From Roseiarcus sp963820795 (GTDB lineage: Bacteria; Pseudomonadota; Alphaproteobacteria; Rhizobiales; Beijerinckiaceae): DNA of 64,000 nt. Shown here one piece after another: positions 45,095 through 54,553 of this stretch (positions are counted from its first letter, which is position 1; each line of letters starts with the position of its first letter). The position numbers and the translations under genes are program-made. The DNA lies in contig CAWGBJ010000016.1 of the NCBI GenBank assembly GCA_963820795.1, forward strand, positions 62,001 to 126,000, read 5' to 3'. The notes below the pieces were generated by a model. The model saw only the letters and a list, made by a program, of their open reading frames with translations. It searched no databases and was not told the origin of the DNA.

Positions 45095-45587
45095 CGCCGA
45101 GCGCCCGCATGAAGAGAACCTCCTCGTGGGCGAGATTCTGCGCAATGGGTTGAGCGAGATCGAGGCCGTGAATGAGGAGCGAGTCCTCGTCCGTCGAGAC
45201 GGGCAGAGAGCCCGGCATGAGGCTCGCGAGCGCGCAGAACGCGTTTCTGGCGTTCCCCGGCGGCAAACGCAAAGGCGCCCTCACGAATCCGGGGCGCAAG
45301 TCCGGCTCAGGACGCAAGGCGCGTCTCGCGACGTCGAACCCCGCCATGACAGAGCCGCGGAAGAAACTGATTGCAAGCGCTGCGAGGCCGCCGAGCCGAA
45401 GCCGTGACCCTTCAGCGGGCAGAAGCGCGAGACTGGTCCAGGCGGCGGCGGCGGCGGCGGCGAATCCGACCGGGAGATCCGCCGCCTTCCAGCCGGAAAT
45501 CGCAAGCCATAAGGCGAAGAAAAGTGCGGCTCGCACCGCCGCGGCGCTCACAAGGCGCGGCGGCGCGTCGTTTTCACGTGCGCTCAA
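45087..45587 (-). CDS. Mrp-type antiporter subunit E (MnhE)
   Basis: A 166-residue protein, first gene of the operon. Hydrophobic N-terminal helices (AALFFALWLAISGW, LPVGFAAAAAAAWTSLALL) precede the cytoplasmic domain with NAFCALASLMPGSLPV and the closing LLIHGLDLAQPIAQNL, both typical of MnhE. Operon order here is E-F-G-B-C-D-D', all overlapping, so one transcript and stoichiometric assembly are expected. The complex should exchange cations for protons or couple to a redox partner. Confidence 0.88.
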   Translation of the reverse strand: MSARENDAPPRLVSAAAVRAALFFALWLAISGWKAADLPVGFAAAAAAAWTSLALLPAEGSRLRLGGLAALAISFFRGSVMAGFDVARRALRPEPDLRPGFVRAPLRLPPGNARNAFCALASLMPGSLPVSTDEDSLLIHGLDLAQPIAQNLAHEEVLFMRALGDE

Positions 45588-46071
45588 GAATGAAATCCGT
45601 CAACGTTCGCGCGACAGTTTCGGACATGTCCGCAATAGGCGGGTCCGTGGATCGGCCACGCTGAATCGGTCGGCGACAATGTCGGCAAAGCATCGCAGGA
45701 GCCCCTCTGCATCCAAGCGCCTGTCGAAACTTCGACAGAGACGAGCAGCTATCATATCGCCCCTCGCGCGCCAATGCTGAGCCATTAGCGAAGCGTCCCC
45801 CGGATGGTCCGCCCTAAGCAGCCAACCAGCGCCTGCGGCGCGCCATTATAGATGAAAATGGTGGCGGGGCGGGCCGAGATGTCGGACCCTCTCAACGGGC
45901 GATCGTGTTGAGGCTGACAAATCTGCGGTGGCTCGCGACCCCGATAAGCAGTCCGGCCCGCGCTGCATAGAGGTACCATTCTTTGTCGCCCCTGGGAACG
46001 GGGAGCACGCATGGCAGTGTCTCGAACGTACCTGCAGCGTCACGGTCGCCTTCTGGCGGAAGGAGGCGACG
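45588..46071. other. Region between the Mrp operon and IS110
   Basis: It should hold the Mrp operon promoter (minus strand) close to 45600-45700; I see no clear -35/-10 pair. A minus frame 45600-45785 (MAQHWRARGDMIAARLCRSF) is open but not recognised. It includes one arm of the long inverted repeat that brackets the IS110 gene. A ribosome site GGAAGGAGG lies before the transposase ATG. Confidence 0.4.
45815..45862 (-). repeat. Left arm of a ~48-bp inverted repeat around IS110
   Basis: Read on the minus strand this arm gives ATTTTCATCTATAATGGCGC and ends GGCGCTGGTTGGCTGCTTAG. The plus strand at 47921-47968 carries the same sequence with one substitution (CTA versus CCA) and small differences in a central GC run. 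IS110 elements do not usually have such long terminal repeats, and the arms lie 210 and 610 bases outside the transposase gene. Confidence 0.7.
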
Positions 46072-47310
46072 ATGCAAGCGATCATCGAGCGGTGTTGTGG
46101 CCTGGACGTGCATCAGGAGACGCTTGTCGCGTGCCTTCTGGTCGGCGCGCCTGGGGCGCGAGCGAACAAGGAGGTAAGGACATTTCGGACCGTGACGCGG
46201 GACCTCGAAGCGTTGCGGGATTGGTTGTTGGAAGCGGGCGTGACGCACGTCGGAATGGAGAGCACGGGCGTCTACTGGCGCCCGGTCTACGCCGTCCTCG
46301 AAGGGTTTTTCGAGTTGATCGTCGGCAATGCCCGGCACATCCGCAACGTTCCGGGGCGAAAGACCGATGTGAAGGATTCCGAGTGGATCGCCGATCTCGT
46401 TCGGCACGGCCTGATCGCCAAGAGCTTTGTGCCGCCGCCGCCGTTGCGGGAGCTGCGCGAGTTGCTGCGCTACCGCCGCAAGCTGGTGGAGAGCCAGGCG
46501 GCTGAACGCAACCGGCTCCTGAAGCTCCTGGAGACCGCCAACATCAAGCTGGCGAGCGTCGCCTCCGACGTCTTCGGCGTGTCCGGCCGCGCGATGCTCC
46601 GGGCGATGATCGCTGGCGAGGCCTCCGCCGAGGCGATGGCCGATCTCGCCAAGGGCCAGTTGCGCCGCAAGCGCGCCGATCTGATCCTGGCGCTCGACGG
46701 ACGCCTCGAGGAGCATCACCGCTTCCTCCTGGCTATGCAACTGCGCCGGCTCGAAGCGATCGAGGCGGACATCGCAGCGCTCGACCGGCGCATTGGCGAG
46801 CGGCTCGAGCCCTACAGCGCGGCGCACGCGCTCCTGATGCAGATCCCCGGCGTCGACTGGGTGGTCGCGGCCGTGCTGATCGCCGAGATCGGCGTCGACA
46901 TGAGCGTGTTCCTGAGCGTCTATCATTTGTCGGCCTGGGCAGGCGTCTGTCCCGGCAACCATGAGAGCGCCGGCAGACAGAAGAGCGGCCGGGCTCGCAA
47001 GGGCAACATCCACTTGCGCACGATCCTCGTCGGCGCTGCGATCTCCGCCTCGAAGACCAAGGGCAGCTACCTCAAGGACAAGTACCACCGCCTGAAGGCC
47101 CGCCGCGGCGCTCTCCGCGCCGCCCTCGCCATCGCCCACAAGATCCTCGTGTCCGCCTATCACATGCTTGCGAAGAACTTGCCCTACCGCGATCTCGGTG
47201 AAGCCTATCTCGACCAGATCGGCCAATCCCGAACCGCTGCCAACCTGAAACGCCGCCTCGAACGCCTCGGCTATCGCGTCATCATCGAACCCAATGCCCC
47301 TGCCGTGTGA
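46072..47310 (+). CDS. IS110-family transposase
   Basis: A 412-residue DEDD transposase. N-terminal RuvC-like motifs: aspartate in CCGLDVHQETL, glutamate in GMESTGVYWRPVY and the aspartates of GRKTDVKDSEWIADL. The C-terminal Transposase_20 part includes IPGVDWVVAAVLIAEIG and the catalytic-serine region PGNHESAGRQKSGRA. The start is ATG 46072, 7 bases after GGAGG; the longer frame to 45928 is non-coding. No damage is visible. IS110 elements encode a bridge RNA in a flanking non-coding region; the left or right non-coding end here is a candidate but I did not resolve a structure. Confidence 0.92.
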   Translation: MQAIIERCCGLDVHQETLVACLLVGAPGARANKEVRTFRTVTRDLEALRDWLLEAGVTHVGMESTGVYWRPVYAVLEGFFELIVGNARHIRNVPGRKTDVKDSEWIADLVRHGLIAKSFVPPPPLRELRELLRYRRKLVESQAAERNRLLKLLETANIKLASVASDVFGVSGRAMLRAMIAGEASAEAMADLAKGQLRRKRADLILALDGRLEEHHRFLLAMQLRRLEAIEADIAALDRRIGERLEPYSAAHALLMQIPGVDWVVAAVLIAEIGVDMSVFLSVYHLSAWAGVCPGNHESAGRQKSGRARKGNIHLRTILVGAAISASKTKGSYLKDKYHRLKARRGALRAALAIAHKILVSAYHMLAKNLPYRDLGEAYLDQIGQSRTAANLKRRLERLGYRVIIEPNAPAV

Positions 47311-48262
47311 CGACAGCAAGCCTGCGCTGCTATTTTCATGGCAGAGATGCTTGGGCGAGCCAACGGATCAAGCCGGACCCGTTCGCCACAGAGAGGCGAA
47401 GCACGCTAGTCTTGCCCGCATAGGAAAAAAATCGGCGAGCCGAGTAGGCCTCACACAGAAACCGTAGTTACGTAAGTAAAATCAAGCAGATATGGTGTTA
47501 TCCTCACGCAAAACGTACGGCGGGACCGGCACCGGCGGCTTCGTTTCGATATTCTTGACGGTCGCGCTCTCCAGCGGACCCATGAAGTCGGGTTTTCCGC
47601 TTTGCGCTTCCCTCCCGGTCCCTCCTGTTCATCGGCCGAACAGGGGGGATAGTCTCCCTGTTCCGTCTTTCCCATCCACACGAGCAAATCCGCTCAATCA
47701 AATGAAAGACAAGGGATTTGTGCAATCGCTCGAGAGCGGCGGGAAGCGATTTGGCCTGTTGGCAGGGAGTAACAGGCGGAATCTCGTTTTCCGCGAACGC
47801 GCATCGCTTGTGGTGAAAGTCCAGTCGAACCGCGCCTTCATCGGTCCATTCGTTGGAGTCGCTGAAGAAATCTGCCTTGAAAATAGCTCTGAGGAATTGG
47901 CGTCGTGCGGCCGGCCCGTGATTTTCATCCATAATGGCGCGCCCGCGGGCGCTGGTTGGCTGCTTAGCGCGCCTGCTCCTGTGCGAGGGCTGGGCGTCGC
48001 GTTCGGCCCGTATGAGGGACGTCAGCGCAGTCAAAGCGGACTTGGCGGAGCGCCAAAAATCATGAAGGCCAGGAGGCGGGTTTCGAACGCTTTGCTGTCG
48101 TTTAAACAGGCGCTGATCGGATTCGCTTCGTTGCTACGGGTTGAAAGATGGCGCTGGTCGCGGCTATACCCGACCCCTAAGCGGGGGCAAGCCGATGCGT
48201 ATCCGCGACAGACGGGTGCGAACCCTCGGTTCCCGCCCTTCAAGTTTGGCTTTAGGACCGCG
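47311..48262. other. Long region between IS110 and the RND operon
   Basis: Nearly 950 bases without a convincing gene. The frame of the periplasmic adaptor gene is open back to 47492, but this part lacks a good start and is not protein-like. It contains the right arm of the inverted repeat (47921-47968). The promoter of the efflux operon should lie in the last 200 bases; an AT-richer patch near 47410-47510 is the other candidate. Confidence 0.4.
47921..47968 (+). repeat. Right arm of the inverted repeat around IS110
   Basis: Reads ATTTTCATCCATAATGGCGC then GCCCGCGGGCGCTGGTTGGC and TGCTTAG. It is the inverted partner of 45815-45862. Roughly 45 of 48 positions agree, allowing one single-base gap. 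The arms could be two copies of a dispersed intergenic repeat. Confidence 0.7.
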
Positions 48263-49375
48263 ATGGGCCCCTCCAAGACTGTATTGACCCCAAGCCGACG
48301 TTTTGCGTGGGCTTTGCCGCTCTTTGCCGCGCTGGCTTTGGTGCTGGGCGCCTGCCGGCAAGAGAAGACGGCGGCCGAGGCGCCGCCTCGTCCGGTGCGC
48401 ACGATAACCGCGGGCAAAGGCGACGTTGGCGAAACGGTTGTTCTCACTGGACAGATTCTCGCGGAGAACGAAGTGTCGCTCGCCTTTCGCATCGGCGGGC
48501 GCATCTTGACGAGATCTGCCAACGTCGGCGACCGGGTCGTACCGGACGAGGTTCTCGCGACACTCGATCCGGTGGATGAACAAAACGCCCTGCGTTCCGC
48601 GACAGCCGCATTGTCCGCCGCTGAAGGACAATTGGTGGAGGCGAGCAACAATTTCGATCGCCAGGCCCATCTCATGGACAGGGGATTTACGACCAGGGTC
48701 CTGTTCGATCAGGCGAGGCAGACTCTGCAAACCGCGCACGCGCGGGTCGATGACGCCCGGGCGCAGCTTGATCAGGCCCAGGACAGAGTGAGCTTTACCG
48801 AGCTGCAGTCGACGGTGACGGGCACGATCACTGCAAGAAACGCCGAGGCGGGCGAAGTGGTTCAGGTCGGGCAATCGATTTACCAGGTCGCGCGCGAGGA
48901 TGGCCGCGACGCGGTGTTCGACGTGCCGGCCCAGGTGCTGCGAGCGGCGCCCCCGGACGCGATCGTCACCGTGACCCTGGCCGACGATAAATCCGTTACC
49001 GCGAAGGCCCGCGTGCGGACGGTCGATCCGCAGGCCGACCCCGTCACCCGCACGTTCCGGGTGAGGATGAGCCTCATCGATCACCCCGAGGCGATGCGGC
49101 TCGGCGCGACGGTGACGGGACTCCTGGAACTGGACGCCGGCCCGGGCATCTCGATTCCGGCCAGTGCGCTCACCCAAATCGAAGGCAAGCCCGCCGTCTG
49201 GATCGTCGACCCGTCGGCTCAGACCGTGTCGCTCCACAACGTGGAGGTACGGCGTTTCGATCCCGGAACGGTCGTGGTTTCGGCAGGTCTGACGGTCGGA
49301 GAAGTCGTTGTCACAGCCGGCGTTCAGGCCCTTCATCCGGGCCAGAAAGTCAGGCTGCTCGGAGCGTCTTCTTGA
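48263..49375 (+). CDS. RND efflux periplasmic adaptor (MFP), lipoprotein
   Basis: A 370-residue membrane-fusion protein. The start is ATG 48263; a signal peptide with lipobox-like LVLGACRQ follows, so the protein is probably lipid-anchored at Cys near residue 30. The biotinyl-lipoyl halves (RILTRSANVGDRVVPDEVLA and TGTITARNAEAGEVVQVGQS) flank a helical hairpin with many Gln and Ala residues. It links the RND pump to an outer-membrane channel, whose gene is not present here. Overlaps the pump gene by four bases (TTGA). Confidence 0.9.
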   Translation: MGPSKTVLTPSRRFAWALPLFAALALVLGACRQEKTAAEAPPRPVRTITAGKGDVGETVVLTGQILAENEVSLAFRIGGRILTRSANVGDRVVPDEVLATLDPVDEQNALRSATAALSAAEGQLVEASNNFDRQAHLMDRGFTTRVLFDQARQTLQTAHARVDDARAQLDQAQDRVSFTELQSTVTGTITARNAEAGEVVQVGQSIYQVAREDGRDAVFDVPAQVLRAAPPDAIVTVTLADDKSVTAKARVRTVDPQADPVTRTFRVRMSLIDHPEAMRLGATVTGLLELDAGPGISIPASALTQIEGKPAVWIVDPSAQTVSLHNVEVRRFDPGTVVVSAGLTVGEVVVTAGVQALHPGQKVRLLGASS

Positions 49376-52300
49376 GCGGGCTCAATCTTTCCGAATGGGC
49401 GCTGAAGCATCGCTCGTTCATCGTTTTCCTGATGATCGCCGCGATAATCGGCGGCTTCACCTCCTATTTTCGGCTAGGCCGGGCTGAGGATCCACCTTTC
49501 ACATTCAGGACCATGATCGTGCAGGCGTCCTGGCCCGGCGCGACGATGGACGAGACGCTGAAGCAGGTCACCGAACGCATCGAGCGCAAACTGCAGGAGA
49601 CCAAGGGGCTGGATTTTCTGCGCAGCTACACGAAGCCGGGCCTCACCACCATCTTCGTCAACCTGAAAGGCTCTACAAAGGCCTCCGATGTCCCGGACAT
49701 CTGGTATCAGGTTCGCAAGAATGTCGGCGACATACGTCATACGCTGCCGGCCGGAGTCGTCGGACCCGGCTTCAATGATGACTTTGGCGACACCTTTGGG
49801 CTGATTTACGGCTTCACGGCGGACGGTTTCACGCCTCGCGAGCTGCGCGACTATGTCGAGAACATCCGCTCGCGGCTGTTGCAGGTTCCGGATGTCTCGA
49901 AGATCGAGCTTCTCGGCGCGCAGGACGAGGCGATTTTCGTTGAGTTTTCGACGGAGCAGCTCGCTGGCCTCGGCATCGACCGCGCGGCCCTGATCGCTGC
50001 CCTCCGGGCGCAGAATGCCGTCAGTCCCGCCGGCGCGCTTCAGACCGGCGACGAGACGTTGCAATTGCGGGTCTCTGGGGCTTTCACGTCCGAACAGGAC
50101 ATTCTCGACGTCAACTTCCTGTCGAACGGACGGTTGATTCGGCTGCGCGACATCGCGCACGTGCGCCGCGCTTATTCGGATCCGCCGCAGCCGATGTTTC
50201 GCGTCAACGGCAAGCCCGCCATCGGCCTCGCCATCGCCATGCGCGACGGTGGCGATATTCTGGCCCTCGGCCGCAATGTGAAGAAAGCGATCGATGAGAG
50301 CGTCGCCAATCTGCCGCTCGGCATCGACGCGGCGCTTGTGTCCAATCAGCCGGTCGTCGTCCAAACCGCCATCGGCGAATTCATGGAATCGCTCTGGCAG
50401 GCGATCGCCATCATCATGGCGGTGAGCATAATCAGCCTCGGCCTGAGGCCCGGCTCTGTCGTCGCGCTGACCATTCCTCTGACGATCGCGATCGTGTTTC
50501 CGGTGATGGAGGCGATGGATATCGACCTTCAGCGGATCTCTCTCGGCGCCCTGATCATCTCGCTGAGCCTTCTGGTCGATAGCGCTATGACGACCATCGA
50601 CGTCATGACGACCCGGCTCACCCAGGGCGACACCAAGGAGCAGGCGGCATCCTTCGCCTACCGTACGCTTGCGTTTCCGATGCTGACCGGCACATTGGTC
50701 ACGATCGCCGGCTTCGTCCCGATCGGCTTCGCGCGAAGCGCGGCCGGCGAATATACGTTCTCGATCTTCGCCGTAGTCACGATCGCGCTGATCGTATCCT
50801 GGTTCGTGGCCGTCCTTTTGGCGCCCTTGCTCGGCGTATGGCTCCTCAAGAAGCCTGCCAATGCGGCTTCCGCCGGACCCGGGATGTTGGAGCGGACTTT
50901 CCGTTCGATTCTAGTCGGGGTGATGCGTATGCGCTGGCTCACCATCGCTGTGACGCTCGGCTGTTTCGTCGCATCTTTGCTGGCGTTGCCCTTTGTGCCA
51001 AGGCAGTTTTTCCCCGCCTCCGACCGCCCGGAACTCGTCATCGATCTCACCTTGCCGCAGAACGCTTCGATCTTCGCGAGCGAGTCGGTCGCCGGGAAGG
51101 TCAACTCCATGCTGAAGGGCAATCCGGACGTCGCGAGCTGGAGCACCTATGTCGGACGCGGCGCCATCCGCTTTTACCTGCCGCTTGACGTCCAACTGGC
51201 CAACGACTTCTTTTCGCAGGTCGTCGTCATCGCCAAAGACGTCAAGGCGCGCGACCGGTTGCACGCGAAGCTCGAGAAAGAGCTGGCGGAGCAACTCCCG
51301 AGCGTGGTCGCACGTGTCTCGCCTCTCGAGCTCGGGCCGCCCGTCGGGTGGCCGGTGAAATACAGAGTCAGCGGACTCGACATCACAAAGGTGCGAGCGA
51401 TCGCTTTGAAGGTCGGGCAGATCATGGGCGCGGATGCCAGTCTGAGGCTGGTCAATTTCGACTGGATGGAGCCGTCCCGCGAGGTCCGCATCAAGATCAA
51501 TCAGGATCAAGCCCGACTAGTGGGGTTGAGTTCGCAGGCCCTCGCCGAAGTGCTGAACACGGTGATGACGGGAACGCCAGTCACGCAGGTGCGCGATGAC
51601 ATCTATCTCGTCAACGTGGTCGCGCGGGCGAACGACGAGCAGCGTGTCTCGCTCTCGACGCTACGCTCACTTCAACTGCCGCTCCCCAATGGGCGCACGG
51701 TGCCGCTGAGCCAAATCGCATCGTTCGATTTCGATCAGGAATTCCCTCTCATCTGGCGGCGCGACCGCGTCCCGACATTGACCGTGGAGGCAGACGTCGG
51801 CGCCGGCGCGACGCCAGAGGGCGCCGTCCGATCGCTGACGTCAGCGATCGACAAGCTGAACGAAAGTCTGCCGAGCGGTTATCACATCGAGGTCGGCGGA
51901 ACAGTGGAGGAGAGCGCGCAATCGCAGGCCTCGGTCTTCGCCATGCTGCCTGTCGCCTTGCTTCTGATGCTGCTCTTCCTTATGGCCCAGCTGCACAGTT
52001 TCGGCCGCGTCTTCCTCGTCATAGCGGTGGTTCCTCTGGGATTGATCGGAATCGTGCTCGCGCTGCTCGCCGTTCAGAGGCCGCTCGGCTTCGTTGCGAT
52101 TCTCGGCATTCTGGCGCTGGTCGGCATGATCGCCCGTAACGCCGTCATCCTGATCGACCAGATCGAGACCGAACGTGCGCAGGGACGCAAAATCTGGGAT
52201 GCGGTGGTCGAGGCGGCGGTTTCGCGCTTCCGCCCGATCATGCTGACGGCGATCTCGACCGTGCTCGGCATGATCCCGATTGCGCCTACCGTGTTCTGGG

Positions 52301-52428
52301 GCCCGATGGCGTTCGCTATCATGGGCGGCCTGTTCGTCGCGACGATGCTGACGCTTCTCGTGCTGCCAGTCTTTTACATCACGCTCTATGGCGCCGACGG
52401 GCCGCAAAAAGTCGAAGTTGCCGCCTGA
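49372..52428 (+). CDS. RND-family efflux pump inner-membrane transporter
   Basis: A 1018-residue AcrB-fold transporter with 12 membrane segments and two large periplasmic loops. Start is a TTG overlapping the adaptor stop. The TM4 proton-relay position reads LLVDSAM (Asp403-Ser404) where AcrB has two aspartates, and the TM10 lysine position is arginine (MIARNAVILIDQI). This pattern belongs to a subgroup of RND pumps of unassigned substrate, so it is a family trait more than damage. No TolC-like gene or regulator accompanies the pair. Confidence 0.92.
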   Translation: MSGLNLSEWALKHRSFIVFLMIAAIIGGFTSYFRLGRAEDPPFTFRTMIVQASWPGATMDETLKQVTERIERKLQETKGLDFLRSYTKPGLTTIFVNLKGSTKASDVPDIWYQVRKNVGDIRHTLPAGVVGPGFNDDFGDTFGLIYGFTADGFTPRELRDYVENIRSRLLQVPDVSKIELLGAQDEAIFVEFSTEQLAGLGIDRAALIAALRAQNAVSPAGALQTGDETLQLRVSGAFTSEQDILDVNFLSNGRLIRLRDIAHVRRAYSDPPQPMFRVNGKPAIGLAIAMRDGGDILALGRNVKKAIDESVANLPLGIDAALVSNQPVVVQTAIGEFMESLWQAIAIIMAVSIISLGLRPGSVVALTIPLTIAIVFPVMEAMDIDLQRISLGALIISLSLLVDSAMTTIDVMTTRLTQGDTKEQAASFAYRTLAFPMLTGTLVTIAGFVPIGFARSAAGEYTFSIFAVVTIALIVSWFVAVLLAPLLGVWLLKKPANAASAGPGMLERTFRSILVGVMRMRWLTIAVTLGCFVASLLALPFVPRQFFPASDRPELVIDLTLPQNASIFASESVAGKVNSMLKGNPDVASWSTYVGRGAIRFYLPLDVQLANDFFSQVVVIAKDVKARDRLHAKLEKELAEQLPSVVARVSPLELGPPVGWPVKYRVSGLDITKVRAIALKVGQIMGADASLRLVNFDWMEPSREVRIKINQDQARLVGLSSQALAEVLNTVMTGTPVTQVRDDIYLVNVVARANDEQRVSLSTLRSLQLPLPNGRTVPLSQIASFDFDQEFPLIWRRDRVPTLTVEADVGAGATPEGAVRSLTSAIDKLNESLPSGYHIEVGGTVEESAQSQASVFAMLPVALLLMLLFLMAQLHSFGRVFLVIAVVPLGLIGIVLALLAVQRPLGFVAILGILALVGMIARNAVILIDQIETERAQGRKIWDAVVEAAVSRFRPIMLTAISTVLGMIPIAPTVFWGPMAFAIMGGLFVATMLTLLVLPVFYITLYGADGPQKVEVAA

Positions 52429-52625
52429 GCCACAGCTTTCACGCGCGGTCGAAAGGAGCCGAGCGCGCGGATCTTGCGATCGCTCGCGTTGTCGGCAAGG
52501 TCGGCAACCAGGACCAACGTCTTGCGCAAGGCCTTGTACCAAAGGCCCTTCTTCGTGACCGCGCGAGGCTCGGCGCAAACTCTTTGCCCAGCCCGCAATG
52601 ATCAACTTCTACCAGGACTCACTGA

Positions 52626-53688
52626 TTAGAACCGGTACGCCCAATCGCGCATTCCGATGGAGATGATTTTCCAGGGCTGATCGACAAGCCTGTTCCAGGC
52701 GTCGCAGCAGTGGTTTACGATGTCGTCGTAGGATTTGAAGACTCGGTTTGACAGCCAATTGTCGCGCATGAACTGCCAGACGTTTTCCTGCGGATTCAGT
52801 TCGGGGCACTTTGCGGGCAGCAAGACCAGCGTGATGTTGGGCGGGACGTCGAGGCGGCCGGAGAGATGCCAACCGGCCTGATCGACGAGCATGCGGCGTG
52901 GGCGCCTGGCGCGATCTGCGTGGCGATTTCGGCCAGATGCAGGTTCATCGCCTCGGTATCGCAGCGGGGCATGACGAGCCCCGCGCCCTTGCCGTCCTTC
53001 GGGCAGATCGCGCCGAAGATGTAGGCGAGGCGGTTCGCTGGTCTTTCGGGGCGCTCGGCCGCGATCCCCGTTTGGCCCATCTCCGGGTGATCTTGTTCTT
53101 CTGGCCGATGCGGGCCTCGTCGGCGAACCAGACCTCTATGCGATCGGCGTCGACGCCGGCTTCGCGCCCGATCTCCTCCGGGCGCGCGACGGGCGCGCGG
53201 GGAGACTTTTTTAAAATCCTCGATCGCGCCGGCCGCCTGCGTATGATGGCGAGGACGGGTCGACAGCTTGCGATAATTCAGGGCGCGCAGTTCGCGGCTC
53301 ATCGTCTGCTTGGACACGACGACCCGAAATTCCTCCCAAATCCACTGGCAAAGATCGACGATCCGCCATCGCACGACGCCATGCGCCGAAGGGATCGGAC
53401 CGCTCTCGACGATCGCCGTCAGGGCGGCGCGCTGTTCGTCGTTCAGGCGCGGCGTCGGTCCCGGCGCCTTGCGATCGATCAGGCCCTCGGGGCCGTGCGC
53501 ATTGAACTTCAGCACCCAGTCGCGGATGATTTGCAGCGTCACCCCGCCGATCTTCGACGCCTCGGTCCGCGTCGCGCCTTCGTAGATCGCCGCCAACGCC
53601 AGCAACCGCCGAGCCTGCGGCCCGTCCTTCGAACGCCTCGCCGCCTCACCATCGCTGCGTCAAAATCGGGCCGAAGCGCTATCGGCAT
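52626..53688 (-). pseudogene. IS630-family transposase, multiple frameshifts
   Basis: Start MPIALRPDFDAAMVRR at ATG 53688. The reading then needs shifts near 53640 (to LLALAAIYEGATRTEASKIG), about 53210 (after GAIEDFKK), near 53050 (to LAYIFGAICPKDGKGAGLVM) and near 52890 (to LVDQAGWHLSGRLDVPPNIT). The end LLPAKCPELNPQENVWQFM carries the final DDE glutamate, and DDIVNHCCDAWN follows. At least four indels make this a dead element. Terminal repeats are weak: both ends share only CTGATT close to the expected positions. Confidence 0.85.
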
Positions 53689-54247
53689 GGCGAACCCCCG
53701 TTGTTCGCCACCTTGAATCAGACAATTGCCGATTCGAAAACCCCCACCGAGTTACGCCTGGCGGGAATTGGTATTCCTCGGCATGCCCGCAGCGCGCTCG
53801 GCGAGCCCAGGTGGTTAAGGCTCAACATGCTCACAAGCCGCCACGCGACCTCCCCAGTCGAAGCGGCGCCTATCCCTTGGTGACGACCCTGCTCGTTCAT
53901 AATCGAGCAGTCGACTGTATCCGAAATGGGGGGATATTCGGTGGTCGGCGGAGCTCATAGGCATGCCGGTCCAACTTCTTTTAAAAGAGGTTGACCCCGG
54001 GCGCCGCGTAGAGGGCGAAGAATTCCTTCCGCAGCGGAACGGCGAGCTGCGGATTCACATCGGCAAGGGCTACGAGGATGTCAATCATCTTTCCGTCCAG
54101 CCGGGGCGCCACCTAGGCGCCACCTGCCGCGCCCGATCATGTCGAAGCCAAGGAATCGTCGTGGAAAGGAGAAGTGGCCGCTGAGAAAGTCTAAACCGGG
54201 AAACATTTGGTTGTCGTTGGAGATCAAGGCCTCGTCGCCTATATTTC
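53689..54247. other. Region between IS630 and the TssF fragment
   Basis: No intact gene. A minus frame 53981-54112 encodes 43 residues with clear protein-like pattern (DGKMIDILVALADVNPQLAV then PLRKEFFALYAAPGVNLF) before a stop; I cannot name it, and with no start of its own it looks like the tail of a lost gene. The remainder shows nothing. Confidence 0.4.
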
Positions 54248-54553
54248 TTAATTGGCCTGGACCAGCACGAACAAGGGCGTCAGCGCCGGGTAGTGCGGCG
54301 ACAATTGATCGATCAAATTGGCGTCGGAAAACTCGTGTTTCAGTTTCAGCCGAATTCTCGCGGCCAGGAAGGCGGCTTCTGAGAGGACCCCACCTATCAT
54401 CGGGTCGAGGTTGTCGTCGAGCAGTCCACCCAGCCGTTCTGCGACGCCCGGATAATTCCTGCGCAAATCCCGTCGCCCGTTCTGCTTAATCTCGGCCGGA
54501 GTTCTGGCCGCGCACATGGCGCCGGTGCTTAAGAGGGACTCAAAATCAGGCAA
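54248..54553 (-). pseudogene. tssF: T6SS baseplate protein TssF, N-terminal fragment
   Basis: A 101-residue ORF whose last 70 residues match the start of TssF (VasA/ImpG): NYPGVAERLGGLLDDNLDPM, IGGVLSEAAFLAARIRLKL and KHEFSDANLIDQLSPHYPAL, then FVLVQAN and a stop. Complete TssF is about 600 residues. The first 28 residues do not resemble TssF, so both ends are abnormal. No other T6SS gene is visible. This is a stranded fragment of a type VI secretion cluster. Confidence 0.7.

Noticed and set aside
45892..47319. Minus ORF of 475 codons opposite the IS110 gene
   Set aside because: Antisense of the transposase with no independent features.
48164..49336. Minus ORF of 390 codons opposite the efflux adaptor
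   Set aside because: Antisense shadow; the plus frame has lipobox and lipoyl motifs.
52386..52598. Minus ORF of 70 codons (VTKKGLWYKALRKTLVLVAD)
   Set aside because: Protein-like in part, but it overlaps the end of the RND gene, has no clear ribosome site and matches nothing I know.
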